A DNA stretch of 8,186 nucleotides from an uncultured Ignavibacteria bacterium (GTDB lineage: Bacteria > Bacteroidota > Ignavibacteria > Ignavibacteriales > Melioribacteraceae). The translations under genes were made by a program, and so were the position numbers. The stretch is taken from the NCBI GenBank assembly GCA_937930275.1, contig CALGLM010000388.1, forward strand, positions 1-8,186, in the 5' to 3' direction. The notes beneath the pieces were generated by a model that had not been told where the DNA came from, ran no database searches, and worked only from the letters and a program-made list of their open reading frames with translations. This document shows positions 1 to 6,513 of the stretch, piece by piece; the first letter of the stretch is position 1, and every line of letters begins with the position of its first letter.

Positions 1-1
1 C

Positions 2-475
2 TCGGTAGGCGAGTTTTATAGTGTCGCTGTTACCAATAATTATCAGCAAGCAGATACAGGTACAAAAATGATACATATTGGTAAAAATACAAAAAGCACT
101 ATTGTATCAAAAGGAATTAGTGCCGGTAAAAGCAATAATACCTATCGAGGTTTAGTTAAAGTTGCTAAAAATGCCGAAGGTGCAAGAAATTTTTCGCAAT
201 GCGATAGCATGCTTATGGGAGATAAATGTGGCGCTCACACTTTTCCTTATATAGAAGTAGATAATGAAAACTCGGTTGTTGAACATGAAGCTACGACTTC
301 AAAAGTTAGCGAAGACCAAATATTTTATTTGAACCAGAGAGGTATTTCTACAGAAGATGCCGTTAATTTGATTGTTAACGGGTTTTGTAAAGAAGTGTTT
401 AATGAATTACCAATGGAATTTGCAGTTGAAGCTCAAAAATTATTAGCTATAAGCCTTGAAGGCAGCGTAGGTTAA
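2..475 (+). CDS. sufB: SufB, Fe-S cluster assembly scaffold subunit (3' part, 5' end outside window)
   Basis: This is the C-terminal 157 residues of SufB, the cytoplasmic scaffold subunit that assembles Fe-S clusters with SufC and SufD. The frame is open from base 2, so the ATG at 68 is an internal Met and not the start. SufB hallmarks are visible: an [21 protein letters not shown] stretch at the very start, the [16 protein letters not shown] block containing the Cys that matches the essential late cysteine of E. coli SufB (Cys405), and the [22 protein letters not shown] block with the conserved acidic and His residues. The C-terminus ([11 protein letters not shown]) is normal for the family. 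It lies 30 bp upstream of sufC on the same strand, the usual suf order. The promoter and any upstream regulator gene are outside the window. Identification is secure, although the N-terminal half cannot be inspected. Confidence 0.97.
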   Translation, partial: SVGEFYSVAVTNNYQQADTGTKMIHIGKNTKSTIVSKGISAGKSNNTYRGLVKVAKNAEGARNFSQCDSMLMGDKCGAHTFPYIEVDNENSVVEHEATTSKVSEDQIFYLNQRGISTEDAVNLIVNGFCKEVFNELPMEFAVEAQKLLAISLEGSVG

Positions 476-505
476 TCGAAAATTAAAAAAAAGAGGATTA
501 TATAA

Positions 506-1276
506 ATGTTACAGATTAAAAATTTACATGCAAATATAGACGGAAAAGAAATTTTAAGAGGAATAAATTTAAATGTTAATGCGGGTGAAGTTCATGCTAT
601 AATGGGACCAAACGGAAGCGGAAAAAGTACTTTGGCTAATGTATTGGCAGGTCATGAAAATTATGAAGTTACAGAAGGAGAAGTTTTACTTGACGGTATT
701 AACTTGCTTGATTTAAGTATTGAAGATAGAGCGAGAGAAGGAGTATTTTTGGCTTTTCAATATCCTATTGAAATACCGGGTATAACAAATGCTACTTTCT
801 TAAAGACTGCTGTTGAACAAATACGTAAATATAAAAACTTACCCGAACTTAGTCCTAAGCAATTTTTAGATTTGATGAGAGAAAAATCATCAATTTTAGG
901 AATGGATGACAAATTGATTAGCAGAGCAGTAAATCAAGGCTTTAGCGGCGGCGAAAAAAAACGAAACGAAATTTTTCAGATGTTGATGCTCGATCCAAAA
1001 TTGGCTTTACTTGATGAAACAGACAGCGGTTTAGATATTGATGCGTTAAAGGTTGTTTCTAATGGTGTTAACGTTTTTAGAAATCCAAATAATGCCGTTG
1101 TTGTAGTAACCCACTACCAAAGATTATTAAGCTATATTGTTCCGGATTTTGTACATGTATTATATAAAGGCAGAATAATTAAATCGGGAACAAAAGAGCT
1201 TGCTTTAGAGCTTGAAGAAAAAGGCTACGACTGGATTAAGGATGATGTTGAATCCGTTGAAGAAGTTAACGCTTAA
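506..1276 (+). CDS. sufC: SufC, Fe-S assembly ABC-type ATPase
   Basis: SufC is the soluble ABC ATPase of the SufBCD complex. Its ATP-driven dimerisation reshapes SufB-SufD for cluster assembly. The protein has 256 residues, close to the usual 245-260. Visible motifs are Walker A GPNGSGKST (about residues 34-42), the Q-loop FQYP (Gln85), the ABC signature FSGGEKKRNEI (146-156), Walker B LALLDETDSGLD (Asp170, Glu171) and the switch His203 in VVTHYQRL. The SufC-typical ETDSGLDIDAL and KKRNEI wording separates it from transporter ATPases, and no membrane partner is encoded nearby. The ATG at 506 follows an AGAGGA Shine-Dalgarno (492-497) by 8 nt. It lies between sufB and sufD with short gaps, which supports co-transcription. 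No missing key residue was seen. Confidence 0.98.
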   Translation: MLQIKNLHANIDGKEILRGINLNVNAGEVHAIMGPNGSGKSTLANVLAGHENYEVTEGEVLLDGINLLDLSIEDRAREGVFLAFQYPIEIPGITNATFLKTAVEQIRKYKNLPELSPKQFLDLMREKSSILGMDDKLISRAVNQGFSGGEKKRNEIFQMLMLDPKLALLDETDSGLDIDALKVVSNGVNVFRNPNNAVVVVTHYQRLLSYIVPDFVHVLYKGRIIKSGTKELALELEEKGYDWIKDDVESVEEVNA

Positions 1277-1277
1277 T

Positions 1278-1283
1278 AAGGAG
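1278..1283 (+). promoter_or_regulatory. Shine-Dalgarno that sets the sufD start
   Basis: AAGGAG begins one base after the TAA stop of sufC. It is 6 nt from the ATG at 1290 but abuts the in-frame ATG at 1284. The 1290 start is therefore preferred over 1284 and over the long upstream open frame that overlaps sufC. Confidence 0.7.
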
Positions 1284-1289
1284 ATGGAA

Positions 1290-2627
1290 ATGACAAATTT
1301 AACCAAAAGCGCTAATTTAAAGGAATTGTTAATTGATAAGTTCGATTCACATATTAATAATTTGAACGGATTAAGCAATACTTTTTTAGCAGAAAGTAAA
1401 GTGAATTTTTTAGAGAAACTTAAACTTGAATCGTTTCCGACTTTGAAAACAGAAGATTGGAAATATACTAATATTAAAGAAATTGTTAATTCCGAGTTTG
1501 AATTAGCTGACTGTACTAATAAAAGTATCAAAATAGACGAAGAATATATCAAATCTAAGTTTTATGAAATTGAATCAATAAAACTTGTTTTTATCAACGG
1601 TGTATTTAATGAAAAATATTCTGATTTATCCAAAGTTCCGGATTTTGCGGTAATAACCAATTTAAAAGAAGCCGTAAAAAAACACCCTGAAGTAATTAAA
1701 AAACATTTTAATAAACTTATTACAAATGAAAACATTTTTAATTTAATAAATTCAACTTTTTTGCTTGACGGTTTATTTATTTGGGTGCCAGAAAATAAAA
1801 CAATAGAATTACCGATTCAAGTAGCATATTTTACAGGAAGTGATAGCGATAAAGTTTTGTCAGTTCCGCGAAACTTAATTTTTGCACACAAAAACAGTGA
1901 ATTTTCGGTAGTCCTAAATTACCAAGGATACGGTAGCTCAAGCTACTTAAATAATACCGTTACGGAAGCCTATATTGACGAAGATGCAAGAGTAAGTATT
2001 TATACAATTCAAGATCAAAACGAAAATTCATATCATATAGAAAGAACTGAAGTTTTGCAAAAAAACAGAAGTGTGTTTAACAATTTTACTTTTAGTTTTG
2101 GCGGAAAAATTATCAGGAACGATATTGGTAGTGAGCTTGACGGAGAATTCTTGGAATGTCATTATTATGGTTTGAGTTTAGGGCAGGGGAATCAACATAT
2201 TGATAACCATACTTTTGTAGATCATGCAAAACCGAATTGTTTAAGTAACGAGTTATATAAAAGTATTTTAGATGACAATTCGCACGGAGTTTTTGCCGGT
2301 AAAATTTTAGTTCGTCAAGATTCGCAAAAAACAAATGCATATCAGTCTAATAAAACAGTTTTATTAAAAGATACTGCTAAAATTGATACACAACCACAAT
2401 TGGAAATTTTTGCGGACGATGTAAAATGCTCACACGGGGCAACAGTTGGTCAGTTAGATAAAAATGCATACTTTTATATTAGGGCACGCGGAGTAGGGGA
2501 AGAAACCGCAAAATCTATGTTAATTAGGGCTTTTGCGATGGATGTATTAGATAATATTAAATTAGAAGTTGTTAAAGAAGATTTAAATCATAAAATATTT
2601 AAGCACTTACATAAAGTGGAAATTTAA
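1290..2627 (+). CDS. sufD: SufD, Fe-S assembly scaffold subunit
   Basis: SufD is the SufB paralogue that pairs with it on the SufC dimer and helps acquire iron and build the nascent cluster. From the ATG at 1290 the product is 445 residues, near the family's usual 420-450. The frame stays open 78 nt further upstream inside sufC, but the Shine-Dalgarno position and the lysine-rich, non-conserved upstream translation argue against that. Family features are the TLKTEDWKYTNI block near residues 51-62 (the common EDWKYT motif), a beta-helix core rich in short polar strands, and the C-terminal CSHGATVGQLD block (about residues 380-390). In that block His382 corresponds to the functionally important His of E. 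coli SufD (His360). The helical end RGVGEETAKSMLIRAFAMDVLD is also typical. It starts 13 bp after sufC and ends 2 bp before sufS, so translational coupling is likely. Confidence 0.97.
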   Translation: MTNLTKSANLKELLIDKFDSHINNLNGLSNTFLAESKVNFLEKLKLESFPTLKTEDWKYTNIKEIVNSEFELADCTNKSIKIDEEYIKSKFYEIESIKLVFINGVFNEKYSDLSKVPDFAVITNLKEAVKKHPEVIKKHFNKLITNENIFNLINSTFLLDGLFIWVPENKTIELPIQVAYFTGSDSDKVLSVPRNLIFAHKNSEFSVVLNYQGYGSSSYLNNTVTEAYIDEDARVSIYTIQDQNENSYHIERTEVLQKNRSVFNNFTFSFGGKIIRNDIGSELDGEFLECHYYGLSLGQGNQHIDNHTFVDHAKPNCLSNELYKSILDDNSHGVFAGKILVRQDSQKTNAYQSNKTVLLKDTAKIDTQPQLEIFADDVKCSHGATVGQLDKNAYFYIRARGVGEETAKSMLIRAFAMDVLDNIKLEVVKEDLNHKIFKHLHKVEI

Positions 2628-2629
2628 TT

Positions 2630-3895
2630 ATGGATATTATTGATTGCAAAGATACGATTGTAACCGAAAAAAGATTATTTGATATTGAACAAGTTAGAAA
2701 TGACTTTCCTATATTAAAACGTATGGTAAACGGAAAGCCTCTTGTTTATTTGGATAATGCAGCAACTACACAAAAACCTCAACAAGTAATTGATGCTTTA
2801 ACTTATTATTACACGTTTGAAAATGCCAACATACATCGTGGACTTCACTTTTTAAGCGAACTTGCCACTGAATCTTACGAAAAGGCAAGGCTTAAGATAA
2901 AAGAGTATCTTAATGTAATGAGTGCAAGCGAAATTATTTTTGTAAAAGGAGCTACCGAAGCAATAAATTTAATTGCAACAAGTATGTGTAGAGCCGGTTG
3001 GTTACAAGAAGATGATGAGATTATTATTACCAATATGGAACATCACGCAAATATTGTACCTTGGCAATTAATAAACGAAAGAAAACGTGTAAAACTTAAA
3101 GTTATTCCGATTACCGATGAAGGCGAACTAATAATTGACGAATTTGAAAAAATGATTAGCGAAAAAACTAAACTTGTTTCGGTAGTTCATACTTCAAATG
3201 CGTTGGGAACTATTAATCCGGTAAAAGAAATTATTGAAATTGCTCATAAACATAATGTACCGGTATTAATTGACGGTTCGCAGGCTATTCCTCATCAAAA
3301 AGTTGATGTGCAAAAGTTAGACTGTGATTTTTATGTTTTTAGCGGACACAAATTATTCGGTCCTACAGGTATTGGTGTTTTATACGGGAAAACAAAGTAT
3401 TTAGAATCACTCCCTCCATATCAAGGCGGAGGTGATATGATACGTACGGTTACATTTGAAGGCTCTACGTTTGACGATCTTCCGCATAAATTTGAAGCAG
3501 GTACACCTAATATTGCCGGCGGAATTGGTTTAGGTTCAGCAATTGATTATTTAGAGCAATTTAATATAAATGATTTAATGGAATACGAAAAGAGACTTCT
3601 TGAGTATGCAACTGCAAAAATTTTGGAAATTGAAGGTTTAAAGATAATAGGAACTGCCAAAAATAAAAGTTCGGTTATTTCGTTTGTAATTGACGGAATT
3701 CACCCGTACGATATTGGTACTTTAATAGACGGGGATGGAATAGCGATTAGGACGGGGCATCATTGCACTCAGCCTTTAATGAGGCGTTTTAACGTTCCGG
3801 CAACCGCACGCGCCTCATTTGCTTTTTACAATACTTTTGAAGAAATTGATATTTTTATAAATAGCTTAAAAAAAGTGAAAAGAATGTTATCGTAG
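2630..3895 (+). CDS. sufS: SufS, PLP-dependent cysteine desulfurase (group II)
   Basis: SufS removes sulfur from L-cysteine as a persulfide and supplies it to SufBCD. The 421-residue product is a class V aminotransferase-fold enzyme. YLDNAATTQKP (40-50) forms the N-terminal substrate/PLP region, HTSN (187-190) and LIDGSQAIPHQ (213-223) carry cofactor contacts, SGHKLFGPTG (238-247) contains the PLP Schiff-base Lys241, and RTGHHCTQPLM (374-384) contains the persulfide-forming Cys379. The RTGHHC context and the order of motifs fit SufS rather than IscS. The start follows the sufD stop by 2 bp with only a weak ribosome site, so it probably depends on translation of sufD. The N-terminus has roughly ten residues before the conserved region (MDIIDCKDTI), and no better in-frame ATG exists. 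The usual partner SufE or SufU is not in this window. Confidence 0.97.
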   Translation: MDIIDCKDTIVTEKRLFDIEQVRNDFPILKRMVNGKPLVYLDNAATTQKPQQVIDALTYYYTFENANIHRGLHFLSELATESYEKARLKIKEYLNVMSASEIIFVKGATEAINLIATSMCRAGWLQEDDEIIITNMEHHANIVPWQLINERKRVKLKVIPITDEGELIIDEFEKMISEKTKLVSVVHTSNALGTINPVKEIIEIAHKHNVPVLIDGSQAIPHQKVDVQKLDCDFYVFSGHKLFGPTGIGVLYGKTKYLESLPPYQGGGDMIRTVTFEGSTFDDLPHKFEAGTPNIAGGIGLGSAIDYLEQFNINDLMEYEKRLLEYATAKILEIEGLKIIGTAKNKSSVISFVIDGIHPYDIGTLIDGDGIAIRTGHHCTQPLMRRFNVPATARASFAFYNTFEEIDIFINSLKKVKRMLS

Positions 3896-3906
3896 GAATA
3901 AAAATA

Positions 3907-4218
3907 GTGGATAAAGGTTATTTAGAACAAGAAGTAATTAAAGCACTTAAGCAGTGCTATGATCCGGAAATTCCGGTAGATATTTACGAATTGGGTCTTA
4001 TCTATAAAATTAAAATAGATGATGACGGTAACGTATATATAAAAATGACGCTTACGAGTCCGGGATGCCCTGTTGCAGGTTCTTTACCCGGTGAAGTAAA
4101 AGAAAACATAAAAAAAATTAAAGAAATTAACGATGTTTATGTTGACTTAGTCTGGAATCCCCCATGGGATAAAGACATGATGAGCGATGAAGCTAAACTT
4201 GTTTTAGGATTTTATTAA
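3907..4218 (+). CDS. sufT: SufT-type MIP18/DUF59 Fe-S maturation protein (GTG start)
   Basis: This 103-residue protein is a stand-alone MIP18 (DUF59) domain, a family often found in suf operons and implicated in Fe-S protein maturation; its biochemical role is not fully settled. Motifs seen are YDPEIPVDIYELGLIY (18-33), the TLTSPGCPVAGSLP block (48-61) with the conserved Cys54, and the C-terminal signature WNPPWDKDMMSDEAKLVLGF (83-102). That signature has Asn84 where Asp is common (WDPPW). The start is GTG, 11 bp after sufS. An AGGA Shine-Dalgarno overlapping the sufS stop lies 9 nt upstream, and the protein starts at the expected place relative to the family. The same fold occurs in PaaD-like phenylacetate proteins, but the short length and suf context favour SufT. 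The symbol is assigned by domain and context. Confidence 0.9.
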   Translation: MDKGYLEQEVIKALKQCYDPEIPVDIYELGLIYKIKIDDDGNVYIKMTLTSPGCPVAGSLPGEVKENIKKIKEINDVYVDLVWNPPWDKDMMSDEAKLVLGFY

Positions 4219-4247
4219 TTAAAACAAACCAATCAATCAATTATAAT
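4219..4247 (+). promoter_or_regulatory. Candidate promoter for brx-rrf2
   Basis: A perfect TATAAT (4242-4247) lies 41 bp before the brx start. A weak -35-like TTAAAA (4219-4224, 4 of 6 matches) sits 17 bp upstream of it. The 69-bp gap here is much longer than the gaps upstream in the operon. In such AT-rich DNA a chance TATAAT is quite possible, so this is a candidate only. Confidence 0.4.
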
Positions 4248-4252
4248 TATTA

Positions 4253-4275
4253 CTAAATAGGGTAACCTAATTTAG
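4253..4275 (+). promoter_or_regulatory. 23-bp imperfect inverted repeat upstream of brx (candidate operator or leader hairpin)
   Basis: The arms are CTAAAT (4253-4258) plus AGG (4259-4261), then a GTAA centre (4262-4265), then CCT (4266-4268), one unpaired A, and ATTTAG (4270-4275). All nine pairs are Watson-Crick. The repeat covers the expected transcription start for the TATAAT at 4242-4247 and touches the brx Shine-Dalgarno AGGAAGGAG (4274-4282). It could bind the Rrf2 regulator encoded two genes on, or fold in RNA; neither is shown. Confidence 0.45.
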
Positions 4276-4287
4276 GAAGGAGTTATT

Positions 4288-4815
4288 ATGTTTAATATTA
4301 AAAAACAACCATTATATGATATAGATGCAGTACAGCCGATGCGTGATGAATTAACGTATGTCGGTTTTGAGGAGTTGAGAACCGCCGAAGCGGTAGAAAC
4401 AGCTATGGAAGAAAATAAAGATAAATCCGTATTTGTTTTTATTAACTCGGTTTGCGGTTGTGCCGCCGGAAGTGCCAGACCTGCCGTTACTTTAGCATTA
4501 CAAAACAATTTAATACCGGATAAATTATTTACTGTTTTTGCAGGGCAAGATAGGGATGCAGTAGATTATTTAAGGAATAAATACTTAAGCAAAGTACCAC
4601 CTTCGTCTCCGTCTTTGTTTTTGTTTAAAAACGGTGAATTAATTTATGGATTGCAGCGATTAAATATTGAAGGAAACGATGCTGATTATATTTCCGAACA
4701 ATTAAAAGAAGCATTTAATAAATTCTGCACAAATCAAGGACCTTCAATTCCTAAAGAAAAATTTGAAAAATTAGAATATTATAACGGATGTGGTTCAAAA
4801 ATACCCTTAAATTAA
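4288..4815 (+). CDS. brx: Bacilliredoxin BrxA/BrxB family (YphP/YqiW) with a C-terminal extension
   Basis: Members of this family have a thioredoxin-like fold and remove bacillithiol from protein cysteines (de-bacillithiolation). The diagnostic CGC motif is present in NSVCGCAAGSARPAVTLAL (Cys56-Gly57-Cys58), followed by the family block VFAGQDRDAV (83-92) and PPSSPSLFLFKNGELIY (104-120). The Bacillus proteins are about 144 residues and end at a Cys after a helix; the matching point here is Cys147 in FNKFC. A further 28 residues follow, including NGCG with Cys168, which the Bacillus proteins lack. A strong AGGAAGGAG Shine-Dalgarno at 4274-4282 supports the ATG at 4288. Its place behind suf genes suggests protection or repair of thiols in Fe-S assembly, or a delivery role; that is inference. 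The family implies that the cell makes bacillithiol or a methylated form, but no bsh genes are visible here. Confidence 0.9.
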   Translation: MFNIKKQPLYDIDAVQPMRDELTYVGFEELRTAEAVETAMEENKDKSVFVFINSVCGCAAGSARPAVTLALQNNLIPDKLFTVFAGQDRDAVDYLRNKYLSKVPPSSPSLFLFKNGELIYGLQRLNIEGNDADYISEQLKEAFNKFCTNQGPSIPKEKFEKLEYYNGCGSKIPLN

Positions 4816-4824
4816 ACATATTAT

Positions 4825-5283
4825 ATGAAATTTAGTGCACAAGAAGAATACTCAATAAGATTATTACTGCGAATTGCAAAATATTACAAGCTGGGGATGA
4901 CAGTAACCATCCCCGAGCTTAGCAGAGCTGAAGGAATATCTCAGCATAATGCAGCTAAGTTATTGCGTTTATTAAGGATAGGCGGTTTTATAGAAAGTGA
5001 AAGAGGAGCTAACGGGGGTTATACTTTATCCAAAGATCCTTCAAAAATTTATATTTTGGATGTCCTAAATTTTATTGGAGGAAAACTATTTGATGATTCG
5101 TTTTGCAATATACATGCCGGTGAAAATGATATCTGTAATAACTCTATTGATTGTTCGGTAAGGTCTCTGTGGCGTATTATTCAAAACTCAATAGATAATG
5201 TACTTAAAAACCTTACATTGCTGGAACTTACCGAAAGTGAAGAAAACTTATTTATGAAATTTGAAGTTAACCAGTACCGGTAA
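4825..5283 (+). CDS. Rrf2-family transcriptional regulator, probable Fe-S sensor
   Basis: This 152-residue protein is an Rrf2-family winged-helix DNA-binding protein. The N-terminus MKFSAQEEYSIRLLLRIA is the standard family start. The helix-turn-helix region runs through IPELSRAEGISQHNAAKLLRLLRIGGF (about 29-55), and the wing is ESERGANGGYTLSKDP (57-72). Cys94, Cys104 and Cys110 (spacing C-X9-C-X5-C) lie where IscR-type members hold a [2Fe-2S] cluster, although the first spacing is longer than IscR's C-X5-C-X5-C. Whether it binds a cluster is unproven. It lies 9 bp after brx with no recognisable Shine-Dalgarno, suggesting translational coupling. Being the last gene of the suf cluster, it likely represses suf and/or brx when clusters are sufficient, and the inverted repeat at 4253-4275 is a possible target. 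IscR, SufR and CymR/NsrR-like assignments cannot be separated from sequence alone, so no symbol is given. Confidence 0.88.
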   Translation: MKFSAQEEYSIRLLLRIAKYYKLGMTVTIPELSRAEGISQHNAAKLLRLLRIGGFIESERGANGGYTLSKDPSKIYILDVLNFIGGKLFDDSFCNIHAGENDICNNSIDCSVRSLWRIIQNSIDNVLKNLTLLELTESEENLFMKFEVNQYR

Positions 5284-5440
5284 ATAAATTAACCTATTTA
5301 ATAAAATTTATAAATAATAGATTATTTAGGGTTTAATATATATCCGAAATATTTATAATTTATATTAAAATTAAATTTAGTAAAATTATAATTAAATCGA
5401 AATTTTTACACAAATTTAATAATGTTTTATTTTTTAGCTA

Positions 5441-5463
5441 AAATTTTTAATAATTAAAAATTT
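5441..5463. repeat. Perfect 11-1-11 AT-only palindrome
   Basis: AAATTTTTAAT (5441-5451) and ATTAAAAATTT (5453-5463) are exact reverse complements around A5452. It contains no G or C, so a hairpin would be weak. It overlaps the stop codon of the minus-strand remnant. It might be a weak bidirectional terminator, but may equally be chance in this AT-rich stretch. Confidence 0.4.
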
Positions 5464-5552
5464 AAACTTACTCCGATATTTGTATTTGTTATATAACTAT
5501 AAAGAGGGAATGATGTATCTATAATTTGATAATTTGTAGTATTAAAGTTAGT
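5454..5552 (-). pseudogene. Possible remnant of a beta-barrel outer-membrane protein C-terminus
   Basis: On the minus strand, 32 codons are open between an in-frame TAA (5553-5555) and a terminal TAA (5454-5456). There is no start codon. The translation ends in PLYSYITNTNIGVSLNF. This has the alternating polar/hydrophobic pattern and terminal Phe typical of the last beta-strand of outer-membrane barrels, which in Bacteroidota-like bacteria often end in wording of the type IGVSLNF. No convincing continuation was found upstream in any frame, only stop-rich AT sequence, so if real it is a decayed fragment. A chance open stretch of 32 codons is easily possible; only the terminal motif makes it notable. 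Confidence 0.3.
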
Positions 5553-5686
5553 TTATTTAATGATATTATATTTTAATCATTAATATTGATATATCTAAAA
5601 TCGGTTTTCAAAAAAAAAGGGTGCATGCAATTTAAATACTTTTTTTAATAATATTAATAATTTTTATTATATCCCATATATTTAGC

Positions 5687-5727
5687 AAAAAAAATCTCCT
5701 TTTCAATTAAAAGCTATGAAAAGGAGA
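5687..5727 (-). terminator. Rho-independent terminator of the perR-bfr-prx operon
   Basis: TCTCCTTTTC (5695-5704) and GAAAAGGAGA (5718-5727) form a perfect 10-bp stem with a 13-nt loop. Read on the minus strand, the stem is followed directly by eight T (A5687-A5694 on the plus strand). It begins about 48 nt after the prx stop codon. The plus-strand reading lacks a T-run, so it is directional for the minus-strand operon. Confidence 0.92.
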
Positions 5728-5775
5728 CAAAATATTTAATTATTAAAAAGTTTATTTATTCTAAGAAAAATAAAA

Positions 5776-6483
5776 CTATTTTTTTGTTATTGTTTCCAAT
5801 ACTTTTTCTTTAGAAATTTCTTTTGTACAGAAGAACCAATCATAGCATTTCATATCTTCTTTTCCTTCCATACGATCTTTTGCTGTACCGCAAGAACCGG
5901 CAGTAGGAACAATAACATCATCACCCGGTCTCCAATCTGCCGGAGTAGCAACCGAAAATGCATCGGCTGTTTGTAATGCCTGAACAACTCGCAATAATTC
6001 GTCAAAATTTCTGCCTAAGCTTAAAGGATAGTAAATAATTGTACGGATTATACCTTTTGGATCGATAACAAAAACTGCTCTAACTGCTTTTGTATTACTT
6101 TCTCCGGGTTGAATCATGCCGTATTTTTTAGCTACTTCCATTGTAATATCTTCAATTAAAGGAAATTTTACTTCAATATCTTTCATTCCTTTATACTCAA
6201 TTTTTTCTTTTATTGTACGTAACCAAGCTATATGGCTGTACAATCCGTCAACCGATAGTCCTACCAACTTACAGTTTAATTCCGCAAATTTATCTTCTAA
6301 ACTTGCAAAAGTCATAAATTCGCTTGTACAAACAGGAGTAAAATCTGCCGGGTGACTAAACAAAATAACCCAACTTCCTTCATATTGTGCAGGGAAATTG
6401 ATTTCGCCTTGTGTTGTAACGGCTTTAAATTCAGGTGCTTTTTCGCCAATTCTTGGCATCGATAATACTTGGTTGTTTTCCAT
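5776..6483 (-). CDS. Prx6-subfamily peroxiredoxin (archaeal-type, extra C-terminal cysteines)
   Basis: This thiol peroxidase reduces H2O2, organic peroxides or peroxynitrite in the cytoplasm. The 235-residue length and the long C-terminal domain fit the Prx6 subfamily rather than the short AhpC type. The active site is HPADFTPVCTSEF (44-56) with peroxidatic Cys52 and Thr49. Supporting Arg residues are Arg135 (KAVRAVFVIDP) and Arg158 (SLGRNFDELLR). The C-terminal part has PADWRPGDDVIVP, Cys198, and a C-X5-C pair, Cys213 and Cys219, in KCYDWFFC. That pair matches the arrangement in archaeal enzymes such as Aeropyrum Prx, where C-terminal cysteines resolve the sulfenic acid, so a 2-Cys-type cycle is likely despite the '1-Cys' subfamily. 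The reductant is unknown. A GAGG Shine-Dalgarno precedes the ATG, and the gene starts 30 bp after bacterioferritin as the last gene of the perR operon, followed by a clear terminator. Confidence 0.94.
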   Translation of the reverse strand: MENNQVLSMPRIGEKAPEFKAVTTQGEINFPAQYEGSWVILFSHPADFTPVCTSEFMTFASLEDKFAELNCKLVGLSVDGLYSHIAWLRTIKEKIEYKGMKDIEVKFPLIEDITMEVAKKYGMIQPGESNTKAVRAVFVIDPKGIIRTIIYYPLSLGRNFDELLRVVQALQTADAFSVATPADWRPGDDVIVPTAGSCGTAKDRMEGKEDMKCYDWFFCTKEISKEKVLETITKK

Positions 6484-6513
6484 GTTTTTCCTCTTTTTTT
6501 TGTTTTTAATTAA

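Larger units (their letters stand above)
5284..5775. other. AT-rich gene-free region between convergent operons
   Basis: These 492 bp contain no intact gene. Near the left end is a TAAATAAT/ATTATTTA palindrome (5311-5328) that has no T-run and is a poor terminator candidate for the plus-strand operon. Further right are an AT-only perfect palindrome (5441-5463), a minus-strand open fragment resembling a beta-barrel C-terminus (5454-5552) and the minus-strand terminator (5687-5727). The base composition is much more AT-rich than in the flanking genes. A GAGGGAATGATG near 5504-5515 leads to only four codons. Confidence 0.6.

Noticed and set aside
1212..1289. Upstream in-frame extension of sufD overlapping the end of sufC
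   Set aside because: The ATG at 1290 has an AAGGAG at proper spacing and gives a family-normal length; the extension translates to non-conserved lysine-rich sequence and lies inside sufC.
1205..1552. Minus-strand open frame of 115 codons opposite sufC/sufD
   Set aside because: It runs antisense to well-conserved sufD, has a low-complexity Leu/Ser/Ile-rich translation and no family features.
2113..2340. Minus-strand 75-codon frame inside sufD
   Set aside because: Antisense shadow of a secure gene with no recognisable motif.
4272..4508. Minus-strand 78-codon frame opposite brx
   Set aside because: It covers the conserved CGC region of brx on the other strand and has no family resemblance.
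5311..5328. TAAATAAT-AG-ATTATTTA palindrome as the terminator of the suf-brx-rrf2 operon
   Set aside because: The stem is AT-only, the loop is too short (2 nt) and no T-run follows; it may be a cruciform-prone sequence or chance.
5504..5525. GAGGGA ribosome-site-like sequence followed by ATGATG
   Set aside because: The frame closes after four codons (MMYL).
6116..6355. Plus-strand 79-codon frame inside the peroxiredoxin gene
   Set aside because: Antisense shadow over the Prx active-site coding region with no motif of its own.
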